Below, piece after piece: positions 27,108 through 39,474 of a stretch of DNA of 64,000 nt (positions are counted from its first letter, which is position 1; every line of letters begins with the position of its first letter). A model generated the notes under the pieces. The model ran no database searches and was not told the origin of the DNA. It saw only the letters and a list, made by a program, of their open reading frames with translations. Made by a program: the position numbers and the translations under genes. The stretch is from Atrichornis clamosus (lineage: Eukaryota > Chordata > Aves > Passeriformes > Menuridae), in NCBI GenBank assembly GCA_013400975.1, contig WBMZ01011574.1, positions 1 to 64,000 on the forward strand, written 5' to 3'.

Positions 27108-29710
27108 CCTTTTTCTTTTCTCGGTGGGGGAATTTTTTCAAAGCGTCTTCATTATTATTTTATTTTGCTTCTCTGACTTGGAGACTTCTCCCTCGGAGAT
27201 TTCTTTTCCATGCAAAGGTAGGTGAGATGCATGCACACCTGGCTAACCTTGTGTCTGTCTCATTTTGCTTGTTTTTGCTGTCCTTTTAATAGAAAACTTG
27301 CGCCCACCCATGTACCTGCATCATTCCTGTTTTGTTTCATACCTGTTTCCTCTCTGGCAGAAGTAAAAGCTGAGGGTAGACATGGCTGTAATGTTAATAA
27401 TTGTCTTTGCAGACAGGAAAGTTGTTTCTCTGTGCATGTCCAGTGGTACGTGTATGTCCATGTGCGGTGCCCATGTATGTGACACTGCCTCTGTTTACCC
27501 AACAAGTAGCAATAATTGATTTTGGTGTGTATTTTGGGCAGTGGTGGTGGTGGAAACGGAACGATTGTGTGTCCAGCAGTTCATGTCCGTGAGCGATTGC
27601 AGCAGAGAATGTGTATCTCACAGATAATCAGCAGCTCTTCATACATGACTATAAATTATACAAGGAGTGCGAATAATCCCAGGATTTTCAAATTTAGCCC
27701 TGGTTAGTTTGTTCTGTTATGATGGGGAAGGATGGTGGGAAAGAGGGAGGGTTACAAAATCTCCTCCCTGGAGAGGTAACTGCCTGAGACTTGTAAATAT
27801 ATAACTTTTCTTAAAACCTTCTCACTGTTTACGGTCTTCCTGTGATTTGGGTATTTTTTTTTTTTTTCCAAAGCAAGAATTGGTTCTTGCATTCAGGTTT
27901 CATAGATTGTCTTTTCTTATTTTGTTTATGGTTGTTATTGCATTTCAATTGCATATGCAACATCCTGAAAAGGGACACAGAATAGGATACTTTAATATAG
28001 CAAATGCATCATCTTCTGTACATCACTGGAAGCTGTTGGCTGGATTTGGGGGGTGGAGGGGGTTGGAAATAGAAGAATTTAAAAAGAAGAGAAACAGAAA
28101 TAATGTATTGTTCACCAGCAATTATCAGGCATATTTTCTGCCAATACTGGTTTTTGTGACACTCTTGGTGGTTACCTTTTGCTTCTTGGTTACAGCATCT
28201 GTTTGAAAAGTACGAGTGGCTTAAAAGAAATAAAAAGCCAGAAAGAAAAAAAACTCAACATGTATCACTTCTCTGCAAATTATTGCAGAGAAAAATGGTA
28301 AACATCAAAAAGCAGAACTTGTTCTGCATTTTCTCTCTGCTAATAGGAAGCGTTTTTCTCATTGATCTGGGGGTTGCTGCTGGTTCTGTGTCTCTGTCGC
28401 TTAGAAGACTGCTCTGTTAATTGTCAGTTGTTTCTGTGTGCTATTGCAGAACTCCTGGTCTCAAATATGGGCTAGTGATTGAGGATTTCTTATCTTAAAG
28501 AAGGAAGGGGTCTGCCAACCCTCTACCCTGCTTACCCCACAATGTTTAAACTCTGCCACGTAAACTTCTCTATCAGTGGAAAGAAATCCGCAAGTATGTT
28601 ATCTTCTCAACACCCTATCTGCAAAGAAACTTTTAATTCAGAGCACTGGGAACGGAATCCAAGAGCCCCGTTTCTGCCTCCCTTCCCCTTTATATTTTAG
28701 GGACACCTTCTGAGCATCTCTCCCCCAGCCAGCACTGCCCCATCTCTGAGGTCTGGGCAGGCACACAGCCTCAGGCAGGAGGCAGCTGCCTGCTGCCTGC
28801 AAGGCACTGAGAGCATTCATTCCTCTCTCCATTAAATAACATAACAGTTTCATGGCATTGGCGTTGACTGTGAGCTTCCTCAGAAGGGCAGCAGTGTATG
28901 CCTGTCAGTGAAGGTCTAGTGCCACGATCCTCTCCTAGGCGAGCTGGGGGGCAGGCAGGGATGGAATCTGGGTATCACACCAGATTCCCTGCCCACTGGC
29001 AAGGTTTTTGCACCAGCCAGACTGGGCAAGGGTGCAGTACCTGTTTGGGAAAGCCTTGGCCCTGGCTGCAGCAGGAAGGTAGGGAAAAGCAGCTTTCCTG
29101 CAGATCTCACTGGAAAACAGTGCCTAAGCACTGGCCACCTCGATGAACCAGAAGATGTACACGTGCCTTGCCAGGAGATCTGGTAGTGAATATCTCAGAG
29201 GAGAGTCAGGGGGACAAGGAAGGAGCTTTGATCTGCCACATCTAAGGGGTTTGCCTTGTGAAGCCTGGATCAATCTGACAGTGCCTATTATACAGGGGTT
29301 ATGCCAACCTGTCTCATGTTTTATCTTTCAAAAGCTCCCCTTGTTGCTGCCTCAGGAGCGTTTTCAGGCAGTGGGTCTGGCTGAAGCAGGACCTGTGCAT
29401 CCGTAGGTATCAAGAGAACAAGGGGAAGCATTATGTGAGGGGGATGCTGTCTCACAAAGAGCTCAGTGCTTGCCTGGGAGTGTTTCTGGATAGGCACAGA
29501 GACCTTGACTGGGACATGAGGAGACCAGTCGGGCTTCCTGGGGTCTATCACCGTGCACCTGCAATGCTGGGTGAGCTTTCCTGTGTCCTCACTCTTGTCC
29601 CCACCAAGAGCAGCACCTTCCTTGCTAGTCCAGTCCTGAGCATCCCCAAAGTGCCACTAACGCACCTGTGCCCCACACTGCAGCTCTGGCATCTCCTCTA
29701 GTCCTGGGCT

Positions 29711-29762
29711 TGCTTCCTTCCTTCATTCCTTCCTTCCTTGCTTCCTTTCTTCCTTCCTTCCA
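29711..29762 (+). repeat. (TTCC)n imperfect microsatellite
   Basis: A run of TTCC/TTCA/TTGC tetranucleotides, almost purely pyrimidine on the + strand. It explains why the 136-codon + frame starting at 29668 is rich in serine, phenylalanine and leucine, so that frame need not be a gene. Confidence 0.95.
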
Positions 29763-30450
29763 CCAACCCACTTCCCACCTGGCTGCATTCCTGCTGCCTG
29801 ATCTGGTTTTGGAGAACCCGTGTGTCCGTGCCCAGTGTGACATGGTGCCAATCATAGTGCTATTTAATGTTAGAGCCCTGCCCTTTCCCATCCACAGCAA
29901 GGCACACCAGGAGGATGTCCCACACCAGGGTGTCTTATGCCAATCCCTTGCTACCTTCGATTTTGGGAAAAGCCTGCAATTCCAGGCTGTGCTGCAAAGA
30001 AGCCGTATGCTTGGTCAGCTTGTTTTCCTAAGGAAAAAAAAACCATTAAAACCAATTTTTACTCATTTTTCTCACTGAGAACAAGTATCTACAGCTGGAA
30101 ACTCATGAAAAGCACACACTGTGTTAGGAATCTTTAAAAGAGTGGGCCACTGGTTTAAAAAAAAATTGATCTTTCATTAAATCAAGGTCTTAATCCTGCA
30201 TATTCAAGCAAGCAGGTGAATTTCTGCAGTTGCCCAGAGCCTTACTACAACTTCTGGGTCCATGGATGGGCTCAGAAATCAACTGGTACAGGTGGATCTG
30301 CAAGATCACGTAGTACCATTTCCTAGCTGTATTTTTAAAAATTTATTCGATGGTAAAACACAGCGCTGATTTTAAGAGTGTTCAAGATCTATAAAACCCC
30401 AAACTGCTTTTGGAAAGTAGAGATTTCTTCCCAGTTTTGCAGAGGTGCAC

Positions 30451-30490
30451 TGTTGTTTATAATGACCTAATGTTGTTTATAATGACCTAA
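30451..30490 (+). repeat. 20-bp perfect tandem duplication
   Basis: TGTTGTTTATAATGACCTAA occurs twice in succession with no mismatch, so the duplication is recent. It could be polymorphic. No function is suggested. Confidence 0.97.
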
Positions 30491-33099
30491 TACAGGCAGC
30501 TTACTTGGTTTATTCATCTGTGTCTGAAGTGCATACCTTGAAGCTCTTGGAAATCACATAGTGGTTTGAAAAATGTCTTATACTGATACAAAATTTATTT
30601 AAGCCCTCTAATCATAACTCAAATTGCACAAATCTACTCACTAACTTGGTAATAAACTCCTTGCTCTCCCGCTACTTGTCAGGCCTCGGTGTTTGAAGCA
30701 CCGCAGTGTGCCCTGAAGAGCAATCAGCCCAGTGTATCAGGGACTAATTGCAATGAGAAGATCTCAGAAAATGCCTTATCACTTGCCTTGGGCTGGAGGT
30801 GTGTGCTGCTGTGGTGGTGCAGGAGGGAGGTGGTCTCTTGGCTAAGCCAGGCTCAGTCACCAGGGGCTTTGCAGGTTGATACCAGTCCTTGCAGCCTGTG
30901 GGTGAGAGGACATGCTGTGGGCTCCTGGTGTGAAATGCTGCTTGTTGGTGTTTTCTGTGGTAGCTTGTGCTTCCCAGCACCCGTAGAGTGCAGTACAGAC
31001 TCCCTGTCTCTGTGTGACCAAGGCAGGATCGGAAGGGTGCCTCTGAAAGCAAAGGTTGTTACCCTCTTAGCAATTGTGCGTGTGTGTGTGTATTGAAAAA
31101 CAAAACCAAGGGCAGCTGGTCTCTGCTTCCGACATAACCATCGTCTGCAGCACAGGCACCACATCCTGCTCTATTTTGCCTTGATATAAAGCTCCACGGG
31201 GGCATCCTGGGAAGGCTAGCAAAGAGCATGTCCTTGTGAAATGACTGGAGTTGGGGTTATGGCAGTGGGGTTGAATGGGATGGAGAGGAGTTCCTGACCT
31301 GTGCTGTTTGTAGCTGGTGAAGAGGCGAGTGCCAGAGATTTTGCTGCTGTGATGTAACTGCTGAAAGTATTGGTCTGGTATGATCATTGGGATGGAGGGG
31401 AGAGGGTGGGGAAGGTTTTTATTTTCTTTCTCTGAAGTCAGCGTTTGGCTGTGGCTACAAAAACAGTGCTGTCTAGAGAGCACAGGTGGGGTTAGTGGTG
31501 TTAAACATTTCTCAGGTGTTGGCTTAGTGTGTCTGGCTGACAGGCTCAAGTGAGTTGCTTTCCAGGACAAGGGGTTAGGAATGGATTTTCCTTCAGATCA
31601 GACTGTCAGAAGTGGATGGGAGCCTGTTTCTGCTGCTGCACGTGTATGTTTGCAAATGTGTGCCTGTGCGTACGAGTGTGCAGTGTGCCCAGCACCATCT
31701 TGCATCTTCTCCCTGAGCAGGGACTTTTGGCAGTGGTGATGCCCTCAATTGCTTGTCTTTTGGTTTTTTCCCTTATTTTGTCTTTAGACCTACTCTGAGT
31801 TTGCCAATGGGAGTGGGGAGAGGCAATGGTTTCACTAACAGTTTATGGATTCTTTTGGACTGGCTTTTCTAGCAAGGTTGCAAGGATTTGGCTTGAACTA
31901 TAGGGGTCCACTTCAGGTTTCATTTGTGGTCAGATATGCTTGCATCGGTGTCTTTGCTGCTTTCCAGTAATCTCTAGTCAAGCAACAGTCCAAGCTTTGA
32001 TTTTTTTTTTTCCCCCGGTGACAGCAGGGAGCGAAGAGGACTTTTCAGTCTTATGTAAATGAGTAGCAGTGTCAGTAGTCAAATTATGTGGGATGTGGGG
32101 AACCATCACAAGGTCCTAGTCTATCTACTGACCTGAGATTGAACAGCCTGTAGGCCTTTGCAGAAGAGCTAGCAGTTGTTGCCTCTTCTCTGCTTCTAGA
32201 AGATTCCTATCTTCATAGCTACATTTCTTTCCCATATCCTCTCTCCGTTCTAGAGGTGGAGCCTGGGGCATCATCACACTCCACATAGCTTCAGCTCCCT
32301 TCCTGGTTTTGTTTTGGCCAAGAGTTAGTTTTCTTCAAATGTGTAGCTGGGTTTATGCAGATTTGGAGGAATTGAGGGGGACAGAAATTTGTAGGGAGGA
32401 GAAAGGTGTTATTTGTTACTCTTGATGCTCCTCAAAGCTCTTAGTGTTGTGTTCTCTTTAGATGTACTCCTTATTCTCTCCACCTTCCCATTTCCATCTT
32501 CATCTCAGGGAATCTCCTCTCCAGATGTGAGCAGTGACAGTGGTTTAGGACAAAGTCTGGAGGTGAGGTGGGGATGCTTGTGCAAAGGTGGGAGGTTGCA
32601 TCAGTGCTGTGCTATGATGGGGAGCAGGGAGTTTCCTGGGCTTTCCCCTCTCCTTGTATGCTGCTGTTTTCCTACTCCCATTCACTGCAAGAGGTCCTGA
32701 AGGTACACTGAGTTGGCCTGGACACTGGGACTGGGACAAAAAAGTGCAGAGAGGTTGATCCAGGAGGGATGGTGTGAAACAACAGAGCTTCTTGCTGCTG
32801 GCTTAGCACGGGTGGGAGCAGCCCCGGGCTGCCCTTTTCCATCCACTTGTCCAGGTGCAATGCTGGCAGCTGCAGCACTGGGCATCTGTCCTTGTGGTGG
32901 GCAGCAGCTGCAGCTCTATTCTGTCAGCATAGGTTTCTCCAGGAGGCACAGCTGATGTATTCACACGTTTTGGCTTTTCTGCAAGCACTTCATACTCTGG
33001 CTCAAGGGCTAAGAGTGTGAGGATGGCCTCAAAGCCATCATTGCTAGTAGCCTATGACACCGTTATCTTCCTCTTCAGCATCCTCATCTGACCATCTTA

Positions 33100-33430
33100 G
33101 TTGTCATCTTCATTGCTGATCTGGAGGAGGGAGTAAATAACACATCAATAACTTCCCTGGATGATGATAAACCAGGTTTTTGCTGCCAGCGGGGATGCAG
33201 CAAAATAACACAAAGTGAACTAGCGAGGTCAGAAAGATGTGCAGAAAATAACTTAATGAGATTAATCTTAGGAAAAATGCAAGCTAATGCATCTGGGGGC
33301 AGTCAATAATCTGAAATATGGGGTCTGAGGAGGGTGCAAGGGGTGAGGGGCAAGGAAGGGACAGCCCATGCCACAAGACCGAGGTGTGACGGTAGATGGC
33401 ATATCCGACATGGACTCGCAGCGTGACGGG
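33100..33430 (+). mobile_element. Decayed CR1-type LINE, C-terminal ORF2 relic
   Basis: In the + frame, 33104 onward reads I-F-I-A-D-L-E-E-G-V-N, matching the CR1-clade 'IFINDLxxGV' block just downstream of the reverse-transcriptase active site. It is followed by degenerate equivalents of the 'FADDTKL' region, the 'MKFNxxKCKVLHLG' region (here 'gcaagctaatgcatctgggg', 33279-33298) and 'GVLVDxxLDMSxQ' (near 33384-33425). Stops and frameshifts are frequent, so it is a fossil. It is much older than the other CR1 copies and may belong to an older CR1/L3-like lineage. Boundaries are approximate. Confidence 0.6.
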
Positions 33431-33580
33431 GTCAGCAACAGAGACATCAGGCCGGCAGCCCGGCCCCGCGGCCGGCCCGGGCGCAAGCCCTGCGGGGAGG
33501 CGACGCTTGGCACATCATTATCGGCAGAGCACTGGTAGGAGAGAGGCGCCTTCAGAGAGATCTGCACGGAACGACCACGG
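33376..33580. promoter_or_regulatory. CpG-dense block, candidate small CpG island
   Basis: About two dozen CpGs fall in roughly 200 bp, with a core at 33451-33507 that is almost wholly G and C (ggccccgcggccggcccggg at 33462-33481). The rest of the window is CpG-poor, so this block has probably been kept unmethylated in the germline, as at promoters. It overlaps the 3' end of the LINE relic and lies 6.6 kb upstream of the CACNA1I start exon. A weak donor-like ACTG|GTAGGA lies at 33534/33535. It could be a promoter of CACNA1I, a noncoding transcript start, or chance GC-rich sequence. Confidence 0.4.
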
Positions 33581-36500
33581 GGCTAAGGAGATTAATTTAT
33601 GAGCAAGAACGAAGTGCTAAAGATGTGTGGCTTGGCCAAGCGGTGGTTTAAGTGAGAGGACATGGCAGGAATCCTCTCACGTGAAAGGTGTCCGTGCGCA
33701 GAGGAGGAAGCACCGCTGCGAGCAGTGCAGACCAAAGCGGCTCTCAGGGAGTGACTGGGGCAGGTTTGGAAGGGAAAACACTGACTCTGGGGCAGAATCT
33801 CCACATAGATGGGCCTGTTGCAGTGTGGAGTCACCCCCAAGAAATGTAAAGCAACTGTTTATTTGGAACACCAGAAATGAATGTGTTTTGTTGAAAACCA
33901 GTATGCGTATTCTCTGGGAAGCAATGGGATAAGGTTAAGGTCTTCAGTAGCACTCACCTCTGGGTCTCAAACATCCCACATAGTTAAGGTCAGGTAATGA
34001 TTTTCCAAGGGGAAACTTTCTTCTCCTCTGTACCTCCTCTACCCAAAGTGACCATATTACTCCTATGCCTATTCTTCTCTCATTGTTTACCTTTTTTCCA
34101 TCTCTCCAGCAGCATTTTTATTGGTCTCCATAACTTTTCCTTCAGGCTTGGCCAAAGGCTTCTCAGCAATGCAAGCAGATCCCTGCTTTGCTCTGCCAGG
34201 GGTGGGGACTAGAGGCATGGACAGGATGGGGCTATCCCAGCCACACCACAGGGAAGTGATATAGTGGACATCCACTGTGTTGATGAGTGTGGGAGTGTCC
34301 AGGAGAGCAAGTTTTGCTCTTCCTACAGCTGTGGAGTGCTGCCTGCAGTACAGGTTGAAGGCAGGGTATTGTTGAGGCTTCAGCATAGATTGCTTATTTT
34401 GACATGTAGTGCCTGGACTGCTCCTTCCCCTGCTCAGCGGGATGCAGGAATTCCTTCTGCTCCCTGTCCTGAGCAGGAGGAAGGATGCAAAATCATGAGG
34501 GTGAAAAGGGCGAGGCTGTCAAGCACTGGAGGAAATCTAGCAGAGGATAATAGTGTGGAGAGAAGGCACGACAATCAATCAGCATGCAGCTGAAAGGCAA
34601 CAGGTCATGGGCATTTGACCAGGGCAAAGCAGCTGGGACACCTTGGCTCTAGTGCAGGCCATAGATGTCATATTTCAGGGGTGTGTAGGCACACCAGCAT
34701 CTGTGAGCGATGGATTCGGGCTCCATTTGGAACATTCCCCACTGGTTTCTGCCATGTCCCACTGCATTTGGAGGTGCTGAGATATGGAGATGTAAAAGCT
34801 CCTGTTTCAAATGGACTGCTAATAAAAGTGCCCCTGTTCCTTACTGGCACTCATACAACTCCACGCACACACAAGCAGACGAGGACAGGCGCTGCTTCAC
34901 ACGAACAGGCAGAGAAACACGGCAGTGCCAGATGAACACAAACACAGAGGGAGCCGTGCACCGCTAATTACATTGTACCACGACAAACGCTCAAAATGTG
35001 AAACCTGTATGACTAACACATCCCGGCAGCCAGACGCAGGCATCAAAGGTAACACTTGCCAGTTATAGAAACAAACAAACCCCGGCTCGCAGCAGCGTTC
35101 AGGAGACCACCCCAGGAGGCTCACACAGCTACCAAATGGGGTCACCCACACACATTCCTAAATATGCCACAAGTCAGAGACCTCCTTAAATCAGTCTGGA
35201 CCTGTATGAAGCTGTCTGTAAGAGCTGTGCCCCCAGATGCTTGTCACCTTTCGGATGGATGTTTGGAGATGATAAATAAATACATATGCCTCAGGTGCTG
35301 CTCCAGCTGATGGGACCATCTTGCTCTCCCCTGGAACGCCAGCTGGAGGTTGTCATTTTTGTCCCTCTTCTGCAAGGGTGTAAGCAGGACAGAGTGGCTG
35401 CTGTGCTTCCTGCTGCTCTGAGTAACGGGCGACTGATGGTGATGGATAGTCTGGAAAGGATTTGTGAGCCCTCAGAATGGGAGGTGCTGTATGTGCATAG
35501 AGCTGCTCTTAAAGGAAATACACTCTGCACTTTCATTTTTGATGTGGATCCCAGTGTTGCCTGTGCGAGCAGTGTGCAGGTTGGAAGGCACAGCTCTGGG
35601 GCAGTATGGGCTGGCAAGGGATACAGGGTTAGGGATAGTGGCAGGGAAGGTGAATTCTGAGGATGGTCCTGTATGGGAGGGGGGTTGTTATCCCACTGGA
35701 CCCCAGGTGGATTGTCTCCAGCACTGGGATGGTGCTCTGGGGACCTCTCTCCAGTATTTCCCTCTCCTGGCTGGCTGCAAAAGACCGTTTCACTCTCAGG
35801 ATGCAATAGCCTGGAAGGGCCTGCATGAGCCTTGTAAAGGTCCGTCCCATCAGCCCTCCCTCACCCATGGCCCCCGTGGCCCCTCTCTGCCAAGAGGGTA
35901 GTGAGAAGCTGGGAGTCTGCTTCAGCAGGAGTGTGATGCTCGCAGAACACCTTGGGCTGGCTCACTCATGACAGATCATGGCACTGACAGCCCTGGGATG
36001 CTGTTTGCAGCTCTGAAGGGGGACAGTGTCCGAGCAGAGACCTCTGCAATGCACACCAGGAGGTGACGTTGGCCTTTGGGGACAGACACCCCTAATCTGT
36101 AACACTTCGTCTGTATCGTGACATCTCCTCCTTTTATTCCGAACCAATTTCCATTTCTCATTAAGTCCACAACTTCTCTTGCTGTTTCAGAGTATCCTTC
36201 TCCCTCCTTAGTAGTATGGCAGGACCTGGCACTTTTGGAGAAGGGCTGAGCCAGAGGCTGTCAGCTGGTCCTGTGCTTGCCAAGTCAATGAGCTCCCTGC
36301 CAGCGCACGTGTCCAGGGCAGGGGTGTGTGCCGGATGCAGGACCAGTGGGTGCTCAGCTCAGGATGGTGGTGCTTTTAAATGGTCTTTGGGGATGGGCTG
36401 TGCAGACTTGAGGCCTGACTCCATGGAAGGCTTTGTCACAGGCTGTGTAGTGAGAGAAGCAGGAGGAGTTGCCAGCCCACAAATAACTTCCCTTCCCCTA

Positions 36501-38895
36501 GGAGGGAAGTGCAGCTGGTGTAGCATCATTCCTCCAGAGGTATGTGACTTTTGCAGGATAATGTTTTTATGTATTTGGGGGACATTTGGTGAGCAAAGTC
36601 CAGGGTGGGGATGATTTGATTTTTCCTGATGAGTCTGGGGTTAGGCTTGCCTGAGCAAAAGGCTGAGTGAGAAGAACATGCATCTGGCCACCCCATAACC
36701 ATCTTCTTGTATCCTCGTTCTCTTGTATTGCCCTTGTCATAGTAAGCTGCACTTGCACAAAGGGGAGGTTAGAGGCATCCCAAAGGCAAGCTCTGGAGAT
36801 TTATAATTCTGTTGGGTCTTTTATCTGGGTAGGAAGCCTCTCCATTGATGCACATTTTTCTGTGTATGCAGATGTGTGTGTTTGCCAGACTCATTCCTCT
36901 TGGGTCATTTTAATCTAAAGAGGGCTCCCCTGGGTTGAAATACCGTAGCAGGCTGACCCCAACCAAGTTACACAGTAATGCTACAGCCTGGGAAGGCCAG
37001 TGATTGCAATCCCAGAGAAAATAGCAGCATTTCATGAGTTGCAGCCTGACCAAAACAGGGGAAGGAGCTGATTCCAACCCCTACATCTGAAATGGTAGCG
37101 GAGAGGACCCTGGACCTCTCTCTGGTAGGAAAATCACTCTATTCTTCTTTGAAGTTGAGACAGGAGGACTGACTGTGTGAAGGGCTTGGAAGTGCCCCAC
37201 TGCTTGATTTTCCCCTCTCTCTCTTTTGACACAGAATATTAATTCTGTTTAATATAGGAAACACATTGTGATCACAGCCTTGGGGCTGCTTTGGAAGGCA
37301 GAACGGAGTTTAATCTCAGGAAGGTAAGGGGTATTACTTACATCTGCAGTGGGGCAGCTGTCATTCAAGGACTGTATTTAGCTCCAGGACTTCCAAAGGG
37401 ACTCACCTGGCTCTGTGTTCTTTCGAGCCCTAATGAGTCAATCTGAGCTGCACAAATTGAAGTGATAAACTGTCTGTGATGCACACACTACCCAATTTGT
37501 GCACGTGTGTTTCACATGGGCAGAGCAGCATCCCAAAGTCCCAGCTGTATCTATTAGTGGTGAGATGGAGGAGAGGCCCTGGATGCTTGCTGAAGGGAAA
37601 GCAGGGAAATGTTGAGGTTGCTTCTCCCATTCCTTTGCTCAGTTGTACTGTTAATTATGAAGCTTTGTACGTCACAGTTTGGAATTGTCATGCCCTCATC
37701 AGTGTGCATGCTCTGAGCACCATAATAAGTAATTCCTCTTGGCTGTCTCGGCTAATCTTTCTCCTCTGTGCTGTAATGGGAGGGAAGCTGAGTTCAGCCA
37801 CCACAAGTTAATAGCCTGCACAGGAGCCAGCTCAGAGCAGGCAATGGGGAGCTGGTGGGAATAGGGAATGGAAAAGGTGGTACAGGTAGTTGCATGGGTG
37901 CCCAGAGTCAAAAACTTGCTGAAGGTTTTTGAAAACAGAGGTGCTGGATGGTGAGAAGGATGAACTTTTTCACAGGGCTTAAAAATTTATGAATAGCATC
38001 CCAAAGCCAGTCAGGAGACAAAGTACCTGTTTTTGCCAATAGCTGCAGGCCTTTGGGATAATGAATTCGAAGAGTCTCTCTGCTATCCCCTAAGGGACAC
38101 TATGTCTGCTTTCTAAACCCTTGCACTTGCTGCTCTTTGTTCTGACAAATACCAAGCCTCGAAGAACAAGCAAACCTGTGGATCAGAGTGTGTGCTGGAA
38201 GCAGGAGGCTGAGAAAACAGGATGGGTAGGCAGAGCTTTCAGGGTCTTATCTGGGAGTGATGGGGCACTGCAACCCAAGGTGGGAGGGTTGGCAAGCACC
38301 TGACAGATGAGTGCTGTGGAGAGCCTTGGAAATCATAGACCCAGCAATGTGGGGATCAAAAGGGTCTCGGGCTGAAAGGTCAAGGGTGCAGCATGACAAG
38401 GCAGAGCAGTGTCAGCAGAGGTATGCATGGACTTTTTGATCCTAAAGTGAAGAGAACTGAGACAAGTGTTAGGGAGCATAACCTATGGCCAGGATACAAG
38501 GAGACAAGATCTGTACCATGGACAGACACATCCTTTCCTACTGCTGATCATCCTTTCTGTACTGCAGTGGGTGTGAGGGCTCTTGTGTTGCTTTCAAATC
38601 TGTTCTTGCAGTGCAGGCACTCCAGATGGTTAAACATTCCAACAGGGTGAAGGGAAGAAAACAGGCAGTCCTTGGCCAAGCTCTCTTTCCTAAGGGTGTC
38701 CCTGTAACACCCCTCCAAAGCCAAGCCTTGGAGTTTATTTCATTCTCCTCACTTTGGCAAGCCACTTCCACTCTGCTATTTAATGGGCAACATTTGGCTT
38801 GTGTTTTCCCAGAACAAGGCTGCTGTTAAGTACACCCAGGCAGCAAAGGGTTGTTTTTTAGCAATAGTTTGGTGCTCTACAGTGCTCAGGAATGT
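33581..38895. other. Noncoding DNA, no gene recognised
   Basis: No exon of a known protein was found. The longest frames are 171 codons on - (35291-35806) and 145 codons on + (35464-35901), opposed and unrecognised. The stretch 34860-35110 has more CpG and a different texture (TAATTA core, CA-rich flanks) and is noted under findings. Nothing else was seen. Confidence 0.55.
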
Positions 38896-39474
38896 TGTGG
38901 TTTAACCTGGCAGCTAAGCCACACACAGCCGCTTGCTCTCTACCCTCCAATTGGGATGGGAGGAGAACCAAAAGTAAAATGGAGAAAAAGGCAGAAAAAT
39001 GAGATAAAGGCAGTTTAATAAGTAAAGCAAAAGTTATGCACTCAAGTAAAGCAAAACAAGGAATTAATTCACTACTTCCCATGGGCAGGCAGGTGTTCAG
39101 CCATCTCCAGGAAAGCAGGGCTCCATCATGCATAACACTGACTTGGGAATACAAACTCTATCACTCCGAATGCCCCCCCTTTCCTCCTTCTTTCCCCAGA
39201 TTTGTATGCTGAGCATGTTGTCATACGATATGGAATATCTCTTGGGTCTGTGGGGGTCAGCTGTCCTGGCTATGTCCTCTCCCACCTTCTTGTGCACCTC
39301 AGGCCTACTCACTGGTGATGTGAGAAACAGAAAGCGCTTGATGCCGTGTGAGCACTGCTCAGCAGTAACTGAAACATCTGTATTACCAACAATGTTTCCA
39401 GAAAAAATCCAAAACACAGCCCCATACCAGTTACTATGAAGAAGATTAACTCTACCCCAGTCAAAACCAGCACA
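38896..39474 (-). mobile_element. Solo LTR of an avian endogenous retrovirus
   Basis: The segment is bounded by TG...CA (TGTGGTTTAACCTGGCAGCT at the left, AAAACCAGCACA at the right) and matches, along its length, an LTR abundant in bird genomes. Recognisable blocks on the + strand are 'gcagtttaataag' (39009-39021), 'catatggaatatct'-like sequence near 39229-39240, 'cagctgtcctggctatgtcc' (39259-39278) and 'atccaaaacacagcccc' near 39407-39424. The sense strand is -, because there the TATA-like 'catacaaatctggg' precedes the ATTAAA-type polyadenylation region. No internal viral gene flanks it, so it is a recombined solo LTR. No convincing target-site duplication remains. Confidence 0.88.

Larger units (their letters stand above)
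26460..27217 (+). promoter_or_regulatory. Candidate upstream promoter / noncoding first exon
   Basis: This block differs from its surroundings. It carries a pure CT run, GA-rich sequence directly after it (26579-26604), scattered CpGs (for example within 'cccgcgatta' near 26692 and 'gccggcagg' near 26975), and a G8-AGGT-G7 tract at 27089-27107. It ends in CAAAG|GTAGGTGAG at 27217/27218, a strong U2-type 5' splice site. With the strong acceptor at 40207, this could be a noncoding 5' exon of CACNA1I, giving an intron of about 13 kb. No TATA box was identified and no transcript evidence is available, so this remains inference. Confidence 0.3.
27230..33099. other. Noncoding DNA, no gene recognised
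   Basis: Contains a T-run at 27852-27867, a TTCC-type microsatellite (29711-29762), a 20-bp tandem duplication (30451-30490) and a short TG run near 31079-31092. The longest frame, 167 codons on - (31067-31570), is not recognised. No exon of a known protein was seen. Confidence 0.55.

Noticed and set aside
29668..30078. 136-codon + frame with serine/phenylalanine-rich repeats
   Set aside because: Its repetitive part is the TTCC microsatellite at 29711-29762, and the rest is unrecognised.
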